Origin: Populus alba
Taxonomy: Eukaryota; Streptophyta; Magnoliopsida; Malpighiales; Salicaceae
Direction of reading: 5' to 3'
NCBI RefSeq assembly: GCF_005239225.2
Contig: NC_133294.1
Coordinates: forward strand, 5,183,576-5,247,575
Length of the DNA stretch: 64,000 nucleotides
In this document: one piece after another, positions 1-21,714 of the stretch
Layout: every line of letters begins with the position of its first letter
How positions within the stretch are numbered: the first letter of the stretch is position 1
Position numbers and translations under genes: made by a program
The notes under the pieces: model-generated
Database searches by the model: none
What the model was told of the DNA's origin: nothing
The model's input: the letters and a program-made list of their open reading frames with translations, nothing else

Positions 1-2657
<2,657 letters not shown>

Positions 2658-3319
2658 TTACAGTGTTTCTCTTTCTGTTGTTTTTTATTGCTTTTTTCAC
2701 ATGTCTATAAAGTTAGTTCAGCTGAAAAACAGAGTCCATGTATAGGTCACTTATTAATCAACTTCGTACAAAAACAAACTACTCTTTATTCTTTATAAAT
2801 TGATACTAGGGTTTGTTTTAATCCAACTTTTTCTATGTTCCTAGGGAGAAATTTTCAACCATAAGCAACGAGGTTGTGGATTGAGAGCAGGCTAGTTACA
2901 GGCTTAAGCCAAGAGCACTTTCACAAGCAGAAACTGTCACCAAAAATACTGTGGCCAATCAATCATGTGTTCAAATCAGCCAGCAATCCTTACCACTTTT
3001 TAAATGTAAATTATTCATCACCTGTATATAAAACAAAGGATATTTTAAGCTGATAGATCTTCCTACCTACTTAAGAATGTTTCATCATAGGAAATTCTAT
3101 ATTTGTGGCCTAGAGAAAGTTGAAAATTCTCAGGTGTAAATCATAGACTGGAAACATTTATAAATATTTTATTCTACTAGATTGAATATTCATTGCAACT
3201 AGAAGTTCAAGAATTCGTCTAAAAATCATTAATGCAAGTTGTTTCATTGGACAACAAGTCATTCATGTAAAATCCCAGATATAAAGTCACTAACACTAAA
3301 ATCTAACTCAAAGCAAGAA
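2658..3319. other. Intergenic, 3' flanks of convergent genes
   Basis: AT-rich spacer between the B120-like gene on plus and the F-box relic on minus. It probably holds both 3' UTRs. I see no further gene or repeat. Confidence 0.6.
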
Positions 3320-4619
3320 TTAAACGAAAACAGTTGATACAGCGAAAAATACCGATTCACTAGCATGGATTAGATTTTGTTTGATGAAAAGCAAAGTTTT
3401 CATAATCTTCTGATCACTTATTGCTGTGGAGCATTGATCCCTCCTGCATTCTTTCTTCATGATGGCAGATAGCGAATCAAAGCTTGCAACAGAACAAACT
3501 GCTTCGACTTCGGACCCAACCCTGCTGGGTAGAGTTACTTTTCTGAAACTTTTACTTCCTGGATCATACCAAACAAAAACGTTGGAATCACTTGAAATCA
3601 AAACCTCTCCGTCCTTGGAAACCATAATTGGCTGGAGAAAGGAATTTTGCAGATTCGAAGGAAGCGAGGTCTTCGCAATTACAATCTCTTTAGTCCAAGA
3701 ATCCTTGACTCCATATTCTTTCATCACCCATATGTCAAGATTATACAAAGTCATACTGTCACATATAAAGAGACAATCTCTTAGGACTCCCAAGGTCATC
3801 TCTGTAGTATCCCTCCTGAAGCCATTCGGTGGCGACATTGGCCTAATCTTTTTGCTGTCGATATCTAAAGCACATATCAAATCAGCATCTCCATAGTCAT
3901 CAAGGTTAAGAATCCCAATGAAGAGCTCCATTCAGAGAAACACCAAAGAATTTCTTTACAATCTGGGAATGGAATCTCCCCAATACTTTTCCACTCACTG
4001 TCTCCAAATATGCAAATTTCACCTTCTGAACGCAGAATAGAAGTAGGATAAGTAAGTTTCTTACGGGTTATTCTTAAAACCATGTAATGATTGCTTTCAG
4101 GACTAAATCCGAACCCAAAAACCACATCCCAATATCGTTTGCCCTCTCTGTTTTTCCTTCTTGCAGTTCGCAGGAGTCCTGACAATGTTCACCCGTCACT
4201 GGATTACAAAGGTAAAAAACTTTCTTCGAAATTTTTTATCAAAACAAACAAAGCAAGCCGTTGCATGAGCCCACCAGTTCGACATGACAGGTAGGGAGAT
4301 TGTTTTTGGTGTTTTAACTTCATGACGTTATTGCGAACTGAACCTGATTCGAGATCAACCACGTAAAAATCGTTCGGAGCAAGGGCTGCAGCTTTCCTGG
4401 AAACACATGACGGTGGCGAGCGAAGGACAAGCATGGATTGAGCTCTTTCACGTTGAAATTCAGATAAGTACGAGTCCGAGAGTAAATTGCGCCAGGTCCT
4501 GCATACACACCTATATTGAATTTTGCTTTTCAAGGGAGTTGCAAGAGAATGTCTGCGGTTATATCGTCCGGAAGCCACAGACATTGACCAGTCTGCATCT
4601 TGAGCTTGGTTGCCACCAT
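3320..4619 (-). pseudogene. F-box / F-box-associated (FBA) domain gene, multiply frameshifted
   Basis: Intact relatives are SCF E3-ligase substrate adaptors of the CPR1/CPR30 type. The minus-strand start at 4619 gives MVATKLKM and then an F-box opening LPDDITADIL. One base is missing near 4531-4535, after which the F-box continues in another frame (LKSKIQYRCVCRTWRNLL). The FBA hallmarks VGSCNGLLCLF (about 4241-4295), NPVTGE (about 4190), GFGFSPESNHYMVLRI, VSLNGALHW (about 3917-3947) and LDDYGDADLICALDI follow, in order but in changing frames. The last open stretch runs to a stop at 3320. Domain order and spacing are those of a single-exon gene of about 400 codons, so at least four or five small indels separate it from an intact frame. 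It is either a pseudogene or a low-quality assembly stretch; the clustering of indels next to a 500-N gap keeps the second option open. Confidence 0.85.
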
Positions 4620-4938
4620 GCTTGGCTCTATATCTTCTACCTCCGTGGCTCTTCATGGTGATCCTAGCGTAAGAAAACTCTAACTTATAAATTTAAAGTT
4701 CACTGATTTCTTAATAAGAATTATTTATATAGTAGCTAAATCAATCTAACTTAGGAAATCCAAATCCAAATAAAATTTTAAAATCTAATTAGAAAAGTAA
4801 TCAGAAAATAACCAGGACAACTTCAGGAGTTTTACTTTGCATTGGTGAAGGAATACGTTAATTCCGCAGGCCTATGGGACTTTCCTTTTTAAGTAAATTA
4901 TAACCAAGTCCCTGTCATTTCGATGAATGTTGTAAGTT
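4620..4938. other. AT-rich spacer before assembly gap
   Basis: Upstream region of the F-box relic. No exon, lectin-domain sequence or start for the next gene is visible before the gap. Confidence 0.5.
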
Positions 4939-5438
4939 NNNNNNNNNNNNNNNNNNNNNNNNNNNNNNNNNNNNNNNNNNNNNNNNNNNNNNNNNNNNNN
5001 NNNNNNNNNNNNNNNNNNNNNNNNNNNNNNNNNNNNNNNNNNNNNNNNNNNNNNNNNNNNNNNNNNNNNNNNNNNNNNNNNNNNNNNNNNNNNNNNNNNN
5101 NNNNNNNNNNNNNNNNNNNNNNNNNNNNNNNNNNNNNNNNNNNNNNNNNNNNNNNNNNNNNNNNNNNNNNNNNNNNNNNNNNNNNNNNNNNNNNNNNNNN
5201 NNNNNNNNNNNNNNNNNNNNNNNNNNNNNNNNNNNNNNNNNNNNNNNNNNNNNNNNNNNNNNNNNNNNNNNNNNNNNNNNNNNNNNNNNNNNNNNNNNNN
5301 NNNNNNNNNNNNNNNNNNNNNNNNNNNNNNNNNNNNNNNNNNNNNNNNNNNNNNNNNNNNNNNNNNNNNNNNNNNNNNNNNNNNNNNNNNNNNNNNNNNN
5401 NNNNNNNNNNNNNNNNNNNNNNNNNNNNNNNNNNNNNN
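4939..5438. other. Assembly gap (500 N)
   Basis: An unbroken run of exactly 500 N, which looks like a placeholder size. It hides the start, signal peptide and B-lectin domain of the next S-RLK. In the comparable gene at 63412 that part takes about 515 nt, and no start is visible before the gap, so the true gap is probably larger than 500. Confidence 0.99.
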
Positions 5439-12498
<7,060 letters not shown>

Positions 12499-13018
12499 AA
12501 TAAATTGCAGACCTCTTCTAGCATATTTGTATAATCATAGATTTTGTTATACCTCACTAGCTGTTGTGATTTACAGTTTTTGTGTATCAATGCATCTTCT
12601 TTTGATAACTAGTTTGGAATATCCATTTTTAATTTATAGTTCATACAAGCTATAAGCTACTTTGGAAAGATTGTTTTGTCACAAGTGTATATATAAATTG
12701 ACACACAGACATGAAGTTATGAATTGCTATAATTTTCCTGTCATGACTTGTAAATCAATAATACAAGGTATTTCTGAAAGCATCTAGCACATTTAAGTAT
12801 CTTGTCAATTTTTGTATGCTTCATAAGTGCTGTGATTCACAGTTTTTTGATTATTAACCATAGGCCCAAGATGCTAAATTACATTAAAACACTCTCCAAT
12901 TTAACACAAACTATCGAATAATTAAAAAGAATCAACAACTTATTACAAAATATTAGATTGGCTGAATGATCAAGAAAAGAGTCAAAAGCTCCTAATCTTG
13001 GCAGGAAAAAAGAAGAAA

Positions 13019-13228
13019 TTAAGGGCGACAATTATACCTTCTATTTACATCAGTGGTGTTATCTTCAGTGCTTAATTTCTCAGCTTCTTCAAAATTACAT
13101 GGCTTTGCCCGTACTTCATCATTATCCGGCATACTTTCATCCCACCATTGATTTATCTCCTTCATGCTGTCCTCTTCTTCAGCCACTGTTATTCGCCATA
13201 AATTCCAAAACCCAACAGCTCTAATCAT
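13019..13228 (-). CDS. Small acidic ORF or first exon, copy A (uncertain)
   Basis: A 69-codon minus-strand frame rich in Glu and Asp, starting MIRAVGFWNLWRITVAEEED. A near-identical frame occurs at 41945-42145 in the second unit. The two differ by substitutions and by one whole-codon indel in a Glu run, which keeps the frame. A possible splice donor (GGTATAA) follows the shared part in both. I do not recognise the protein and see no second exon. It may be the first exon of a small gene, or chance in a young duplication. Confidence 0.25.
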   Translation of the reverse strand: MIRAVGFWNLWRITVAEEEDSMKEINQWWDESMPDNDEVRAKPCNFEEAEKLSTEDNTTDVNRRYNCRP

Positions 13229-14174
13229 CTTAGAGAACCACAGAATTATCTCTGTTTATATCACATTAGAAAGGAAGGACTCCATGGGTGTTTTGGCGCC
13301 AATTTGATAACAGAAGTAATTTAGTTAGGTTAGGTGGGCCTATGACGGATGTTTGAGAATTAATGGGCTTTCATGGTCCTACATGGTATGCAATGGAAAA
13401 GTCAAGTGAAAGTGATTCCTTCTCTTTTGTTAATAGGCTTTCCTAGGCACTTCAAAATTTCTCGAAAAACAAATATCACAAATAAAAGAAAAATTATATG
13501 ATTTTCAAATTATAATTACATACTAAATATGTGATCCGTGATCTATCATAAGTTAGATAAAAAAATATTGAGAAAATAAATGTTAAATCAACACAAGCAT
13601 ATATTTTTTTTCTTTTTAAAATTAATATTAAATAAAAAAAACTAGTGTCAAATGATGAAAACAATAAACAAAAAAATTGATGACAACCCATGATAACCCA
13701 TTAAGCTCGTGACTTGATTCATTTGACCAAAAAACAACAAATTTTAAAAAAAATTAAAATCTAATTTTTAACTAATCAAATGTTTGAACGATAAAATTAA
13801 AAAAAATAATCATAGTTAAAAATAAAAATAAAAAAGAAATTATAAACCAAAAAAACAAGAGATAACCCATTTAGATTTTGTTAATATTTACAATTATACT
13901 AGAGAGATAGATATAAGAATGAGAGAAAAAACACATGCATGCTATGCACTAAAAATAATAAAAATATCACTCTTCTCTTTAAAAATTATATTTTAAATTT
14001 TATTTCTTTTTTAACATATATCTTTTTTTTATTTTATAAGTACGAGTGATAACAACTTTATCACTATAATTTTTTTAAAATAAGTTTTTATTAATAATCA
14101 AATTTCTAAGAAGAAACCAAAAGATAAGCAAGCTTGGATTCAATAACATGCTAAGGAAAAAGTGGGAATACTTG
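13229..14174. repeat. Flank block, copy A of three
   Basis: AT-rich DNA starting at the HindIII-free CTTAGAGAACCA motif and ending GTGGGAATACTTG. The same block occurs at 42146-42520 (truncated) and 61428-62345. It lies immediately upstream of the minus-strand small ORF, so it may include that ORF's promoter. No gene is seen in it. Confidence 0.8.
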
Positions 14175-14645
14175 GGCCCCGTTTGTTTGTAGATAAGTAG
14201 TTTCCTTTTAAAAAATAGTTTCCTTGAAAAATAAATTTTGGAAAAGTAAATTATTTTTTGATATTTGATAGTGTCATGGGAAGTAAGTTGAAAAACACTT
14301 TTTAGTATTTGATTATGTTATGAAACATAAGTTGCAAAAATAGCATATTAATGTCTTTTTTTTTCAAGTTTATTAAAATAATAAGGAACAAATCTTACAA
14401 ATTAAAAAGTTGAATAAGAATGGAATAAAAAAAATCTAATTTCATAAATTATCTCAAATAAAATAAATAATAGAGATCAAATCTAACAGATAAAAAAATT
14501 AAAAGATGATGAAATTTTAATAATAATAATAATAATTTTATAAATTATTTTAAATAAAATAAGTAACACTCAAAACAATGAGTACCAAATTTAATAGATA
14601 AAAAATTTCAATTTAAAAAATGATAAGAGAAAAGTAAATAACAAT
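14175..14645 (-). mobile_element. Truncated Harbinger-like MITE
   Basis: Starts GGCCCCGTTTGTTTG right after the point where flank copies A and C stop matching. The sequence matches the reverse complement of the right half of the complete element at 56352-57380, so it is the same family in opposite orientation. It is cut off at 14645, where an LTR begins. Confidence 0.7.
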
Positions 14646-16617
14646 TGTTGTTACCCAATTTTTGACCCACCTTTTTGATAAAATTTTTGGAAAATCCAAA
14701 AATAGCGAAAACAACAAAAAATAATAAAAAAATTATTTTTAATATATTTGCATCGTTTTTAGCATTTTCAATGTCGTCTAAAAAATAATTTAAATTTTAA
14801 AAGGTTTTTGAAACGCGTTCGACTTTTCACGCGTCATTTTTAAAATCACTGATTTTCTTCATTGAGTCGACATTGATATTACTCGTTTTAAAAAAATACA
14901 AAAAATTATGAAAAATCAAAATTTTACAAAAAAAAAGAAGTTGAGGGACCAATTTTGAAGCCTAAGCAACATTTTACCTATAAATATAGGTTCAAAACTT
15001 AAAACAAAGAGGGGAAATTTTGAGATTTGGGGGGAGGGAACAAAAAAAGAGAGAGAGAGAGAGAAAACCCTAAAAAAGAGACCTAACTCTTTCTTCTCCT
15101 GCAGCCATCGAAACCCCCCCTCTCCATCTCACTTTCTTCTCCCTCACCCGAAGCCATCATCAGCCCTCCCTCTTCACCACCATTTTCTTTCCTTAGTCAT
15201 CAACCATCAACAATTGCTCACTCACCCCTCAACCATAACAAATCAGAACCGGCCAACCTCTCCCTTCCTTTGGAAACCAAACCGCTCACCTCTTCCTTCT
15301 CTCAGCCCCCACAGACCAGCGGCCAGACCGGCCTCCACCAAACCCCAAACCTCCAGTACCAGCGTCTCTTTCCCCATCAGCAACAGTTGTTTCCCCTTCG
15401 GTTTCCTCCCTAGTGGCGGCCGAACAGCAGCGCTGGGGCAACAATTTCGTCCCCCTTCTCCCTCCAGCAATGTCCGCAGATCTACCCTCAAGCGACAGCC
15501 TCCATACGGTGGCGCCCATAGAAACCAGCCGCTGCTCACCTTCCTCCAACCGCTCACAGAGATGCCCTAACCTCATAGCCATCCGCCACCTGTAGAAGGG
15601 AAGAACAAAAAACCAAAAAGAGAAGACAAGAGAGAGTAGATCTGGAAAAAAAAAAAAAAAGGAGAAAGAATCGGAAGCTTTACATGTGTGTTTTTCCCTT
15701 TGCAGGTAACGATGGTTCTCATAGCCAGCAGAGAAGGGAAGGGAAGAAGAAAGCAGTACATATTTGTCCATTTCCGGGCATTGTAAGCAGCGGCGCGTGA
15801 ACCCATGTGCACGAGCTGCCAGTGACGGCGGCGCGTGAGGAGACACTCCGCCACTGTTCCTGCGGGTGCAGAAGGTCTTTTCAGCAATTCCTAGAGTTTT
15901 AAGGGCTATTTTTGTAAATTTTAAATTGATTAATGTAATTTTTGTTTATTTGTTTTGAATTTGTATTTTGAAGTGTGGATGTAAAAAAAAAAAAAAAAGA
16001 AAAGAAAAGGAAAAGAAAATAATAATAGAAAAAGAGATGTGTGTGTGTTTGTATTTTTTTACGTATGTTATTGAATCAAAAGGAAAAAAAAAAATGAATT
16101 TAATATTTTAATTTATATGCACAAATATCTAAAGGATAGATAAAATTATGTTGTATTTTCCATGAAAATATAAGAACATGTTTCTATATATATTCTGGGA
16201 ATTAATAACTGATTTATTAAATTCTTAGAATTTAGCTAAAATTTTATTTTTAAAATCACATCAAGTCCACGATGCTTGAAAGTGAATGAGTGGTTTGTAT
16301 TTTGTTTATGAATGTTTTTTTATATATAATAAAATTGCAAGAATAAAGAAGAATTTGATATTTTGATTTGCTCACAGATAAAGAATTATGAGCTTACACG
16401 TAAGTCATATTTCTAATATTCGATGAAAGAACATAATTTTTAAAACTTCTTTAACACATCAAGTCCACAAAGCAGCTTACCTCAGGTAGGGTGTGTTAGA
16501 GGTGTTAATACTTTCCCTAACCACAACTAGTCTCTTACCCGTAAATCTCTAACAAGTCCAGCACACCCGGGTTTCTTAGTAGCCCTCAATTAAATACTAG
16601 ATGGTGACTTATGGGTT
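14646..16617 (+). mobile_element. LTR-like segment, Tat/Ogre-type gypsy (probable)
   Basis: Begins TGTTGTTACCC exactly where the MITE homology stops. It contains a leader-like stretch (TATAAATATAGG near 14980, then GC-rich sequence at 15050-15850) with overlapping open frames on both strands that look non-coding. Near 16470-16620 it carries wording known from Tat-type LTR ends and primer regions (a CTAACC-rich block, then AGTAGCCCTCAATTAAATAC). The right boundary is approximate, and no target duplication can be assigned because the element is joined to another one. Confidence 0.55.
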
Positions 16618-17566
16618 TGCAAAATTGGTAGAAATCTATGTTAATAAGATCATAAGGTTGCACAGTGTGCCGATCTTAATTGTGTCTGACAAAGATCCAT
16701 AATTCACTTCTCAATTTTGGGTGAAGTTTCAGAAGCTTTCGGGACTAATACTCAGTTAAGTACTACTTTTCATCCTCATATCTAAGGACAGTCCAAGAGA
16801 ATCACACAAATTCTAGAGGATAAGTGAAGAGCTTGTGTGATTGACTTTAGTGTCGGATGAAACAAGCACTTGTCTTTGGTGGAGTTTGCATATAATAATA
16901 GTTATTTGGCGAGCATTGGTATGGGTCCTTATAAGACTTTGTATGGCTGAAAGTGTAGATCACCAGTATGTTGCTATAAGGTTGGTGGGAGGAGATTAAT
17001 GGGTCCCAAGTTAATACAAATTACTTTAGATTAGATTAAGATGATCTGAGATAAGCTTTAAACAGCTCAGAATAGGCAAAAGAATTACGCAGATAAGAGG
17101 AGGCATAATCTAGAATTTTCAATGGGTGACAACGTGTTTCTAAAAGTCTCCTTAACTAAAGGAATATTCAAATTTGGAAAGAAAGGTTAGTTGAGTCCAA
17201 GGTTTATAGGATTCTTTGAGATCTTGGAAAAAGTAGGGGCAGTGGCATATTAGCTTGCCTTACTGTCTGATCTATCTTCTATACATTTAGTGTTCCATGT
17301 TTCGATGTTAAAGAAGTATTTATCTGATTCATTTCATGTGTTGGAAGTTCAACCGGTTGAATTGAAGGGAGATATGTCATATTAAGTTCAACTGGTGGAA
17401 ATAATGGATCGATAAGGTGGAAAACTTTGATTGAAGGAAATCATATCGGTTAAGGTTATGTGGAGCAGACACTTGCGCAAAGAAAAGATGTGGAAGCTTG
17501 AGGAGGAAATTCTCAACAAGTATCCATACTTGTTTGAACTTGATGGTAAGATTTCGGTTCTTAAAG
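16618..17566 (+). mobile_element. Ty3/gypsy integrase remnant, degenerate
   Basis: Carries the C-terminal part of a Ty3/gypsy polyprotein: integrase core pieces (RLHSVPILIVSDKDP near 16650, VEFAYNNSYLASIGMGPY near 16885), then the zinc-free C-terminal integrase region (FGKKG, LSPRFIGFFEILEKVG, VFHVSMLKKYL near 17300) and the chromodomain-like end (KYPYLF near 17520). Many in-frame stops and several frameshifts are present, so it is dead. Only this 3' end of the coding region remains; the left side joins a different LTR type. Confidence 0.85.
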
Positions 17567-17606
17567 TTTAAATTCAAGGACAAATTTTGTTTAACGAGGG
17601 AAGTAT

Positions 17607-19073
17607 TGTAAAACCCAACTTTTAGTTTAAATCCAAGCCCAAGTCAGCTTAAACCCAACCTAAGTTAACCTTTTTCTAATTCTTACGGATGTTAACCTTT
17701 TTCTAATTCTTACGGATGTTGTGACCTTCCCCTTATCAAACCAAGGATTTCAGTTTTTGATATTGAGTTTTTGAGTTCAAGAAAGGTGGAAGTAGCAAGT
17801 GGTTCTCTCTCATGTTACTTTTGATTATGATTTGTTTTTGAAAGAATTAAAAAAGACGTTAAAGTTTATAAGGATTTGAAGTTTATATTGTTAAGATTGA
17901 TTCATGATTATTAAGGGTTTAAAGTCAAGTGATGGATTTTGAGTGTGTTATTAAAAATAAGAATTTGTGAGTTGATTTGTTTAAATTAATTTTTATGTGT
18001 TAAGAAATTCATTTTAACCCTTCTAGAAAATCTTGACAGAATGGTCTTGAAGTTGAAGATGATAAAATTTTATTTTGGTCCTTGATTTATAAAAATTATA
18101 GTTTAGTCATTAAACTTTGAAAAAATTATAATTTGACTCTTAAATGTATTTCGAGATTCTGAGCAATGTTATTATGAGGTTAAGGATGATGAATCTCGGT
18201 TTGATAATTGATTTTGAATATTTTTAGTTTGATCCCTTAATTTTAGGAATTTACATTTTAGTCCATGAAATTTAAAAAAATTACAACTCGGTCCTTGGTT
18301 TGTTTTGGACAGAACTAAGGATGGTTAATAGGTGAAATTTCAGTATGATTATGTATTTACAGTTTGGTCCTCTAATTTTGATAAAATTATGTTTTTGGTC
18401 CTTGATTTGGAAAATTATCGTTTTAGTCCATAAACATAGGAGACTAAATCTGGTTTTGTTTCATGCATTGAAATCTTTAAATTGAGTTATGTTTTTAGTA
18501 TATTGTATATTTATTGTAGATTCTTCTAATGATCATTAATAGTTTTTTCGGGTTTTTCATCTAATATTTCTTTTATTTCTATATTTTTGGAGTGAGTGAG
18601 ATGATCTTTAATATGCATGTGATATAAATAAATATGTACATTGATTATATGATGAGTACGACTCGTTAATTTCTTGAATTTTTATATATGTTGCTTTATT
18701 TTCTGAGTACTCATGTATTCTTGAATTTACACTCGTATTTTGTTTAACTAAATTTTATTCGTTATGATATACATTTCTTTGATGATTATGCAAATATCTA
18801 TTATGCCTTGATATAGGATTTGTCAGTAACTCCCAACAGAGAGTAGTTAAACTATGTGCACTTATTATTCTGTATACCTAGCTAGTAAGAGAGTCATTAG
18901 CTTGTGGCGATTAATCCTCCCAAAGTGGTCATCTTTGGGTGTCATCTGATCTCTGGCATGTGTTTCATTACTTTATGATTATATACTTAGTATGTATATG
19001 TATATCAAAATAAATTGACTTGCAGACTATTAGTATCTAAAAATGTATATTAAATATTATTCTTTTATTGAGT
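17607..19073 (+). mobile_element. 3' LTR of the gypsy remnant, right end truncated
   Basis: Starts TGTAAAACCC just after a purine-rich GAGGGAAG tract that fits a polypurine tract. Internally it resembles the reverse complement of the solo LTR at 8379-10545: the gene-desert motif 'TTTGGTCC/TTAGTCC' repeats and the GGTGTCATCTGATCTCTGG block near 18935. Homology ends at about 19073 (TTATTGAG), short of the expected CGTGACA end. From there on the sequence matches 45300 onward in the second unit. Confidence 0.75.
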
Positions 19074-19377
19074 TTTTTTAGTTAATAATATAATTTTTTA
19101 TGATAATTTTTAATTTTAAAAAATAAAATAAATATTTATGATTTAATTATCATAAATATAAAAATATTAAAATAATATTATAAATTATGGTATTGATTTT
19201 GTAGAAAAAGCAGTTATAGTTTTAAAGTTCTTTTTGAGTGGAAAAAAAAATGTTTTTATGTTCAACAAACAAATTTGTTTTTCAATTATTATTTTTTAAA
19301 ATAAAACTCAAAATTAAAAAAGAAATTTTTGTAATCACTAAACACAATTACTGTGTTTTATGGGGAGTACATGTATG

Positions 19378-19540
19378 AGTGTTTGGTAATACGGTAGTGG
19401 TTGTTTTTTAAAATATTTTTTATTTAAAAAATATATTAAAATATTTTTTATTTTAAAAACTATTTTTAATATAAAAATCATCTAAAAACATAAAAAAAAT
19501 TAATTTTAAATAAAACTAAATAAAGTTTTCTACGCAATAC
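19378..19540 (+). repeat. Short dispersed AT-rich repeat (family copy 2)
   Basis: Same pattern as at 7400-7585. It lies in the promoter-proximal region of the RKS1-like gene and is shared with 45600-45760 upstream of the paralog, so it predates the duplication. Confidence 0.55.
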
Positions 19541-19555
19541 CAAATGAAGGTATAG

Positions 19556-19565
19556 TATAAAAAGG
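19556..19565 (+). promoter_or_regulatory. Candidate TATA box of the RKS1-like gene A
   Basis: TATAAAAAGG, 160 bp before the ATG at 19716. The same motif with the same context (GGACT.GACAAGTCATGGTC) is kept at 45778-45787 in the paralog. Confidence 0.5.
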
Positions 19566-21714
19566 ACTGGACAAGTCATGGTCTTGAGTTTGAAGACTGC
19601 AAGGAAAAACCCATGAAAAAAATGCCTAGTTAGGCGAGGTGGATCCGAAAATAACTTCTCTTGTCAGACTTTTCTGCAAGCAACATTCCACTTCTCTTCT
19701 CTTGTTTGCCTTATCATGGAAGCTGAAAAACTGTTCCTGCTTTTCTCTCTTTTAATGCTCCATTTCTCATCTTGTACATCCCAAGACTCCTTAAAGACGA
19801 ACCAAACCATTAAAGAAGGTGACCTTCTTTTCTCCAAAGGAAATATTTTCGCACTGGGATTTTTCAGTCCTGGCAGTTCAACCAATAGATATCTTGGAAT
19901 TTGGTACCATAATATACCAGAACAAACTGTGGTGTGGGTTGCAAACAGGAACGATCCAATCATTGGTTCCTCTGGATTTCTCTTTATAAACCAATATGGA
20001 AACCTCGTTCTCTATGGTAACGATGACCTAAAGCTTCCTGTGTGGTCTGCCAATGTTTCAGTGGAAGAAAATGATACCTGTGTAGCTCAACTCTTGGATT
20101 CTGGGAATTTTCTATTGATCAGGAAAAGAAGCAGAAAGATTGTATGGCAAAGCTTCGATTATCCTACGAACATCCTGCTACCTGGAATGAAACTGGGGCT
20201 GGATCGAAAATTAGGAATTGATCGGTTCCTAACATCATGGAGATCAGCTGAAGACCCTGGGATTGGTGACTTTTCAGTTAGGATCAACCCAAATGGTTCG
20301 CCACAATTCTTTGTCTATAATGGTACAAAGCCAATTATTAGATCTCGCCCTTGGCCATGGAGAAATCAGATGGGCTTATACAAATGCACTTTTGTAAATG
20401 AGCCAGACGAAAAGTACTGTGTCTGCACAGTTCTTGATGATTCTTATCTGCTAAGATCAATACTGGATCATTCAGGACATGTAAAGGCTTTAACACGGCG
20501 AGAAAGTGATGGTCAGTGGAAGGAATACTGGAAGTCCCCTCAGTTTCAGTGGGACTATTATGGACATTGTGGTGCTTATAGTACGTGTGAACTCGCAAAT
20601 CTAAATGAATTTGGATGTGCCTGTTTACCTGGGTTCGAGCCCAAGTACCCATTGGAATGGTCTGCGAGAGATGGGTCCGGTGGTTGCGTCAGGAAGCGGC
20701 TACATACGTCTTCGGTGTGCCAGCATGGAGAAGGGTTTGTGAAGGTGGAAAATGTAATTCTTCCGGAAAGTTCAGCTGCAGCTTGGGTGGATATGAGCAA
20801 GAGTCTTGCAGACTGCGAAGTGCAATGCAAGAGGAATTGCTCATGCTCTGCATACGCAATCATTGCAATTCCCGGAAACAAATATGGTTGTTTGACATGG
20901 TACAACGAATTAGAAGACATTACTTATGCTGGGAGTGAAAGTCATGATCTGTATGTTCGTGTTGATGCATATGAATTAGGTACCCTTTTTCTGCTCAGTA
21001 ACTACTTCATAGGATTGTCATTACAAATATTGATTTATAAGAGCTTTCCTATGCTTGTCACTGCTCTTGACTGTAGTTAATAAGCTCTTCACTGCAGGAA
21101 AGAAACCGTAGATATTGGTACGTTTTAGGTGCCAAAACGGCTACCCTTTGCCATATTTGTTGTCATATTTCCGTGGGAAAATGGGGTGGTTTTTCCTATA
21201 GAGTTAATCTTTTTGTCTTTTCACTCTCATGCAGCTGATACTACAAGGAAGTCAAATAATTTTCGTGAAAAAACGATGCTGGCCATTTTAGCACCGTCAA
21301 TTGCATTATTGCTGTTTCTCATTAGCCTTTCTTCTTATTTGCGGCTCAAGAAGAGGGCAAAAGAAGGTAAGACAAGACACTCTAATCTCTATTTGGATAT
21401 GACTTCCCTAGTCATGTATTTATTCTGCTCTGGTTATGAGGAGAAGTTCACTTTTTGATTCACTAAATTCACCAAACCAGGTACTGAGCTGCAGGCAAAC
21501 AGCAATTCTACTGAATCGGAATGTTTCAAGCTCAGCACCATAATGGCGGCCACAAACAATTGCTCTCCAGCTAACGAACTCGGGCAAGGCGGTTTTGGCT
21601 CGGTTTATAAGGTAGAGTTTCTCAATTCATTTTCTAGCTAAAAATTCAATGTGTTCTCAATAATACAGATTTGTTTTTTCTGCAATTTGCTTAATGGTAG
21701 TTTAGATGCTTAAT

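Noticed and set aside
3459..3896. Plus-strand 145-codon frame
   Set aside because: Antisense of the F-box/FBA region, whose landmarks are clear on the minus strand.
15214..15887. Overlapping frames of 104-186 codons on both strands
   Set aside because: A GC-rich LTR leader opens several frames at once; compositions are low-complexity Pro/Ser/Arg and no domain fits.
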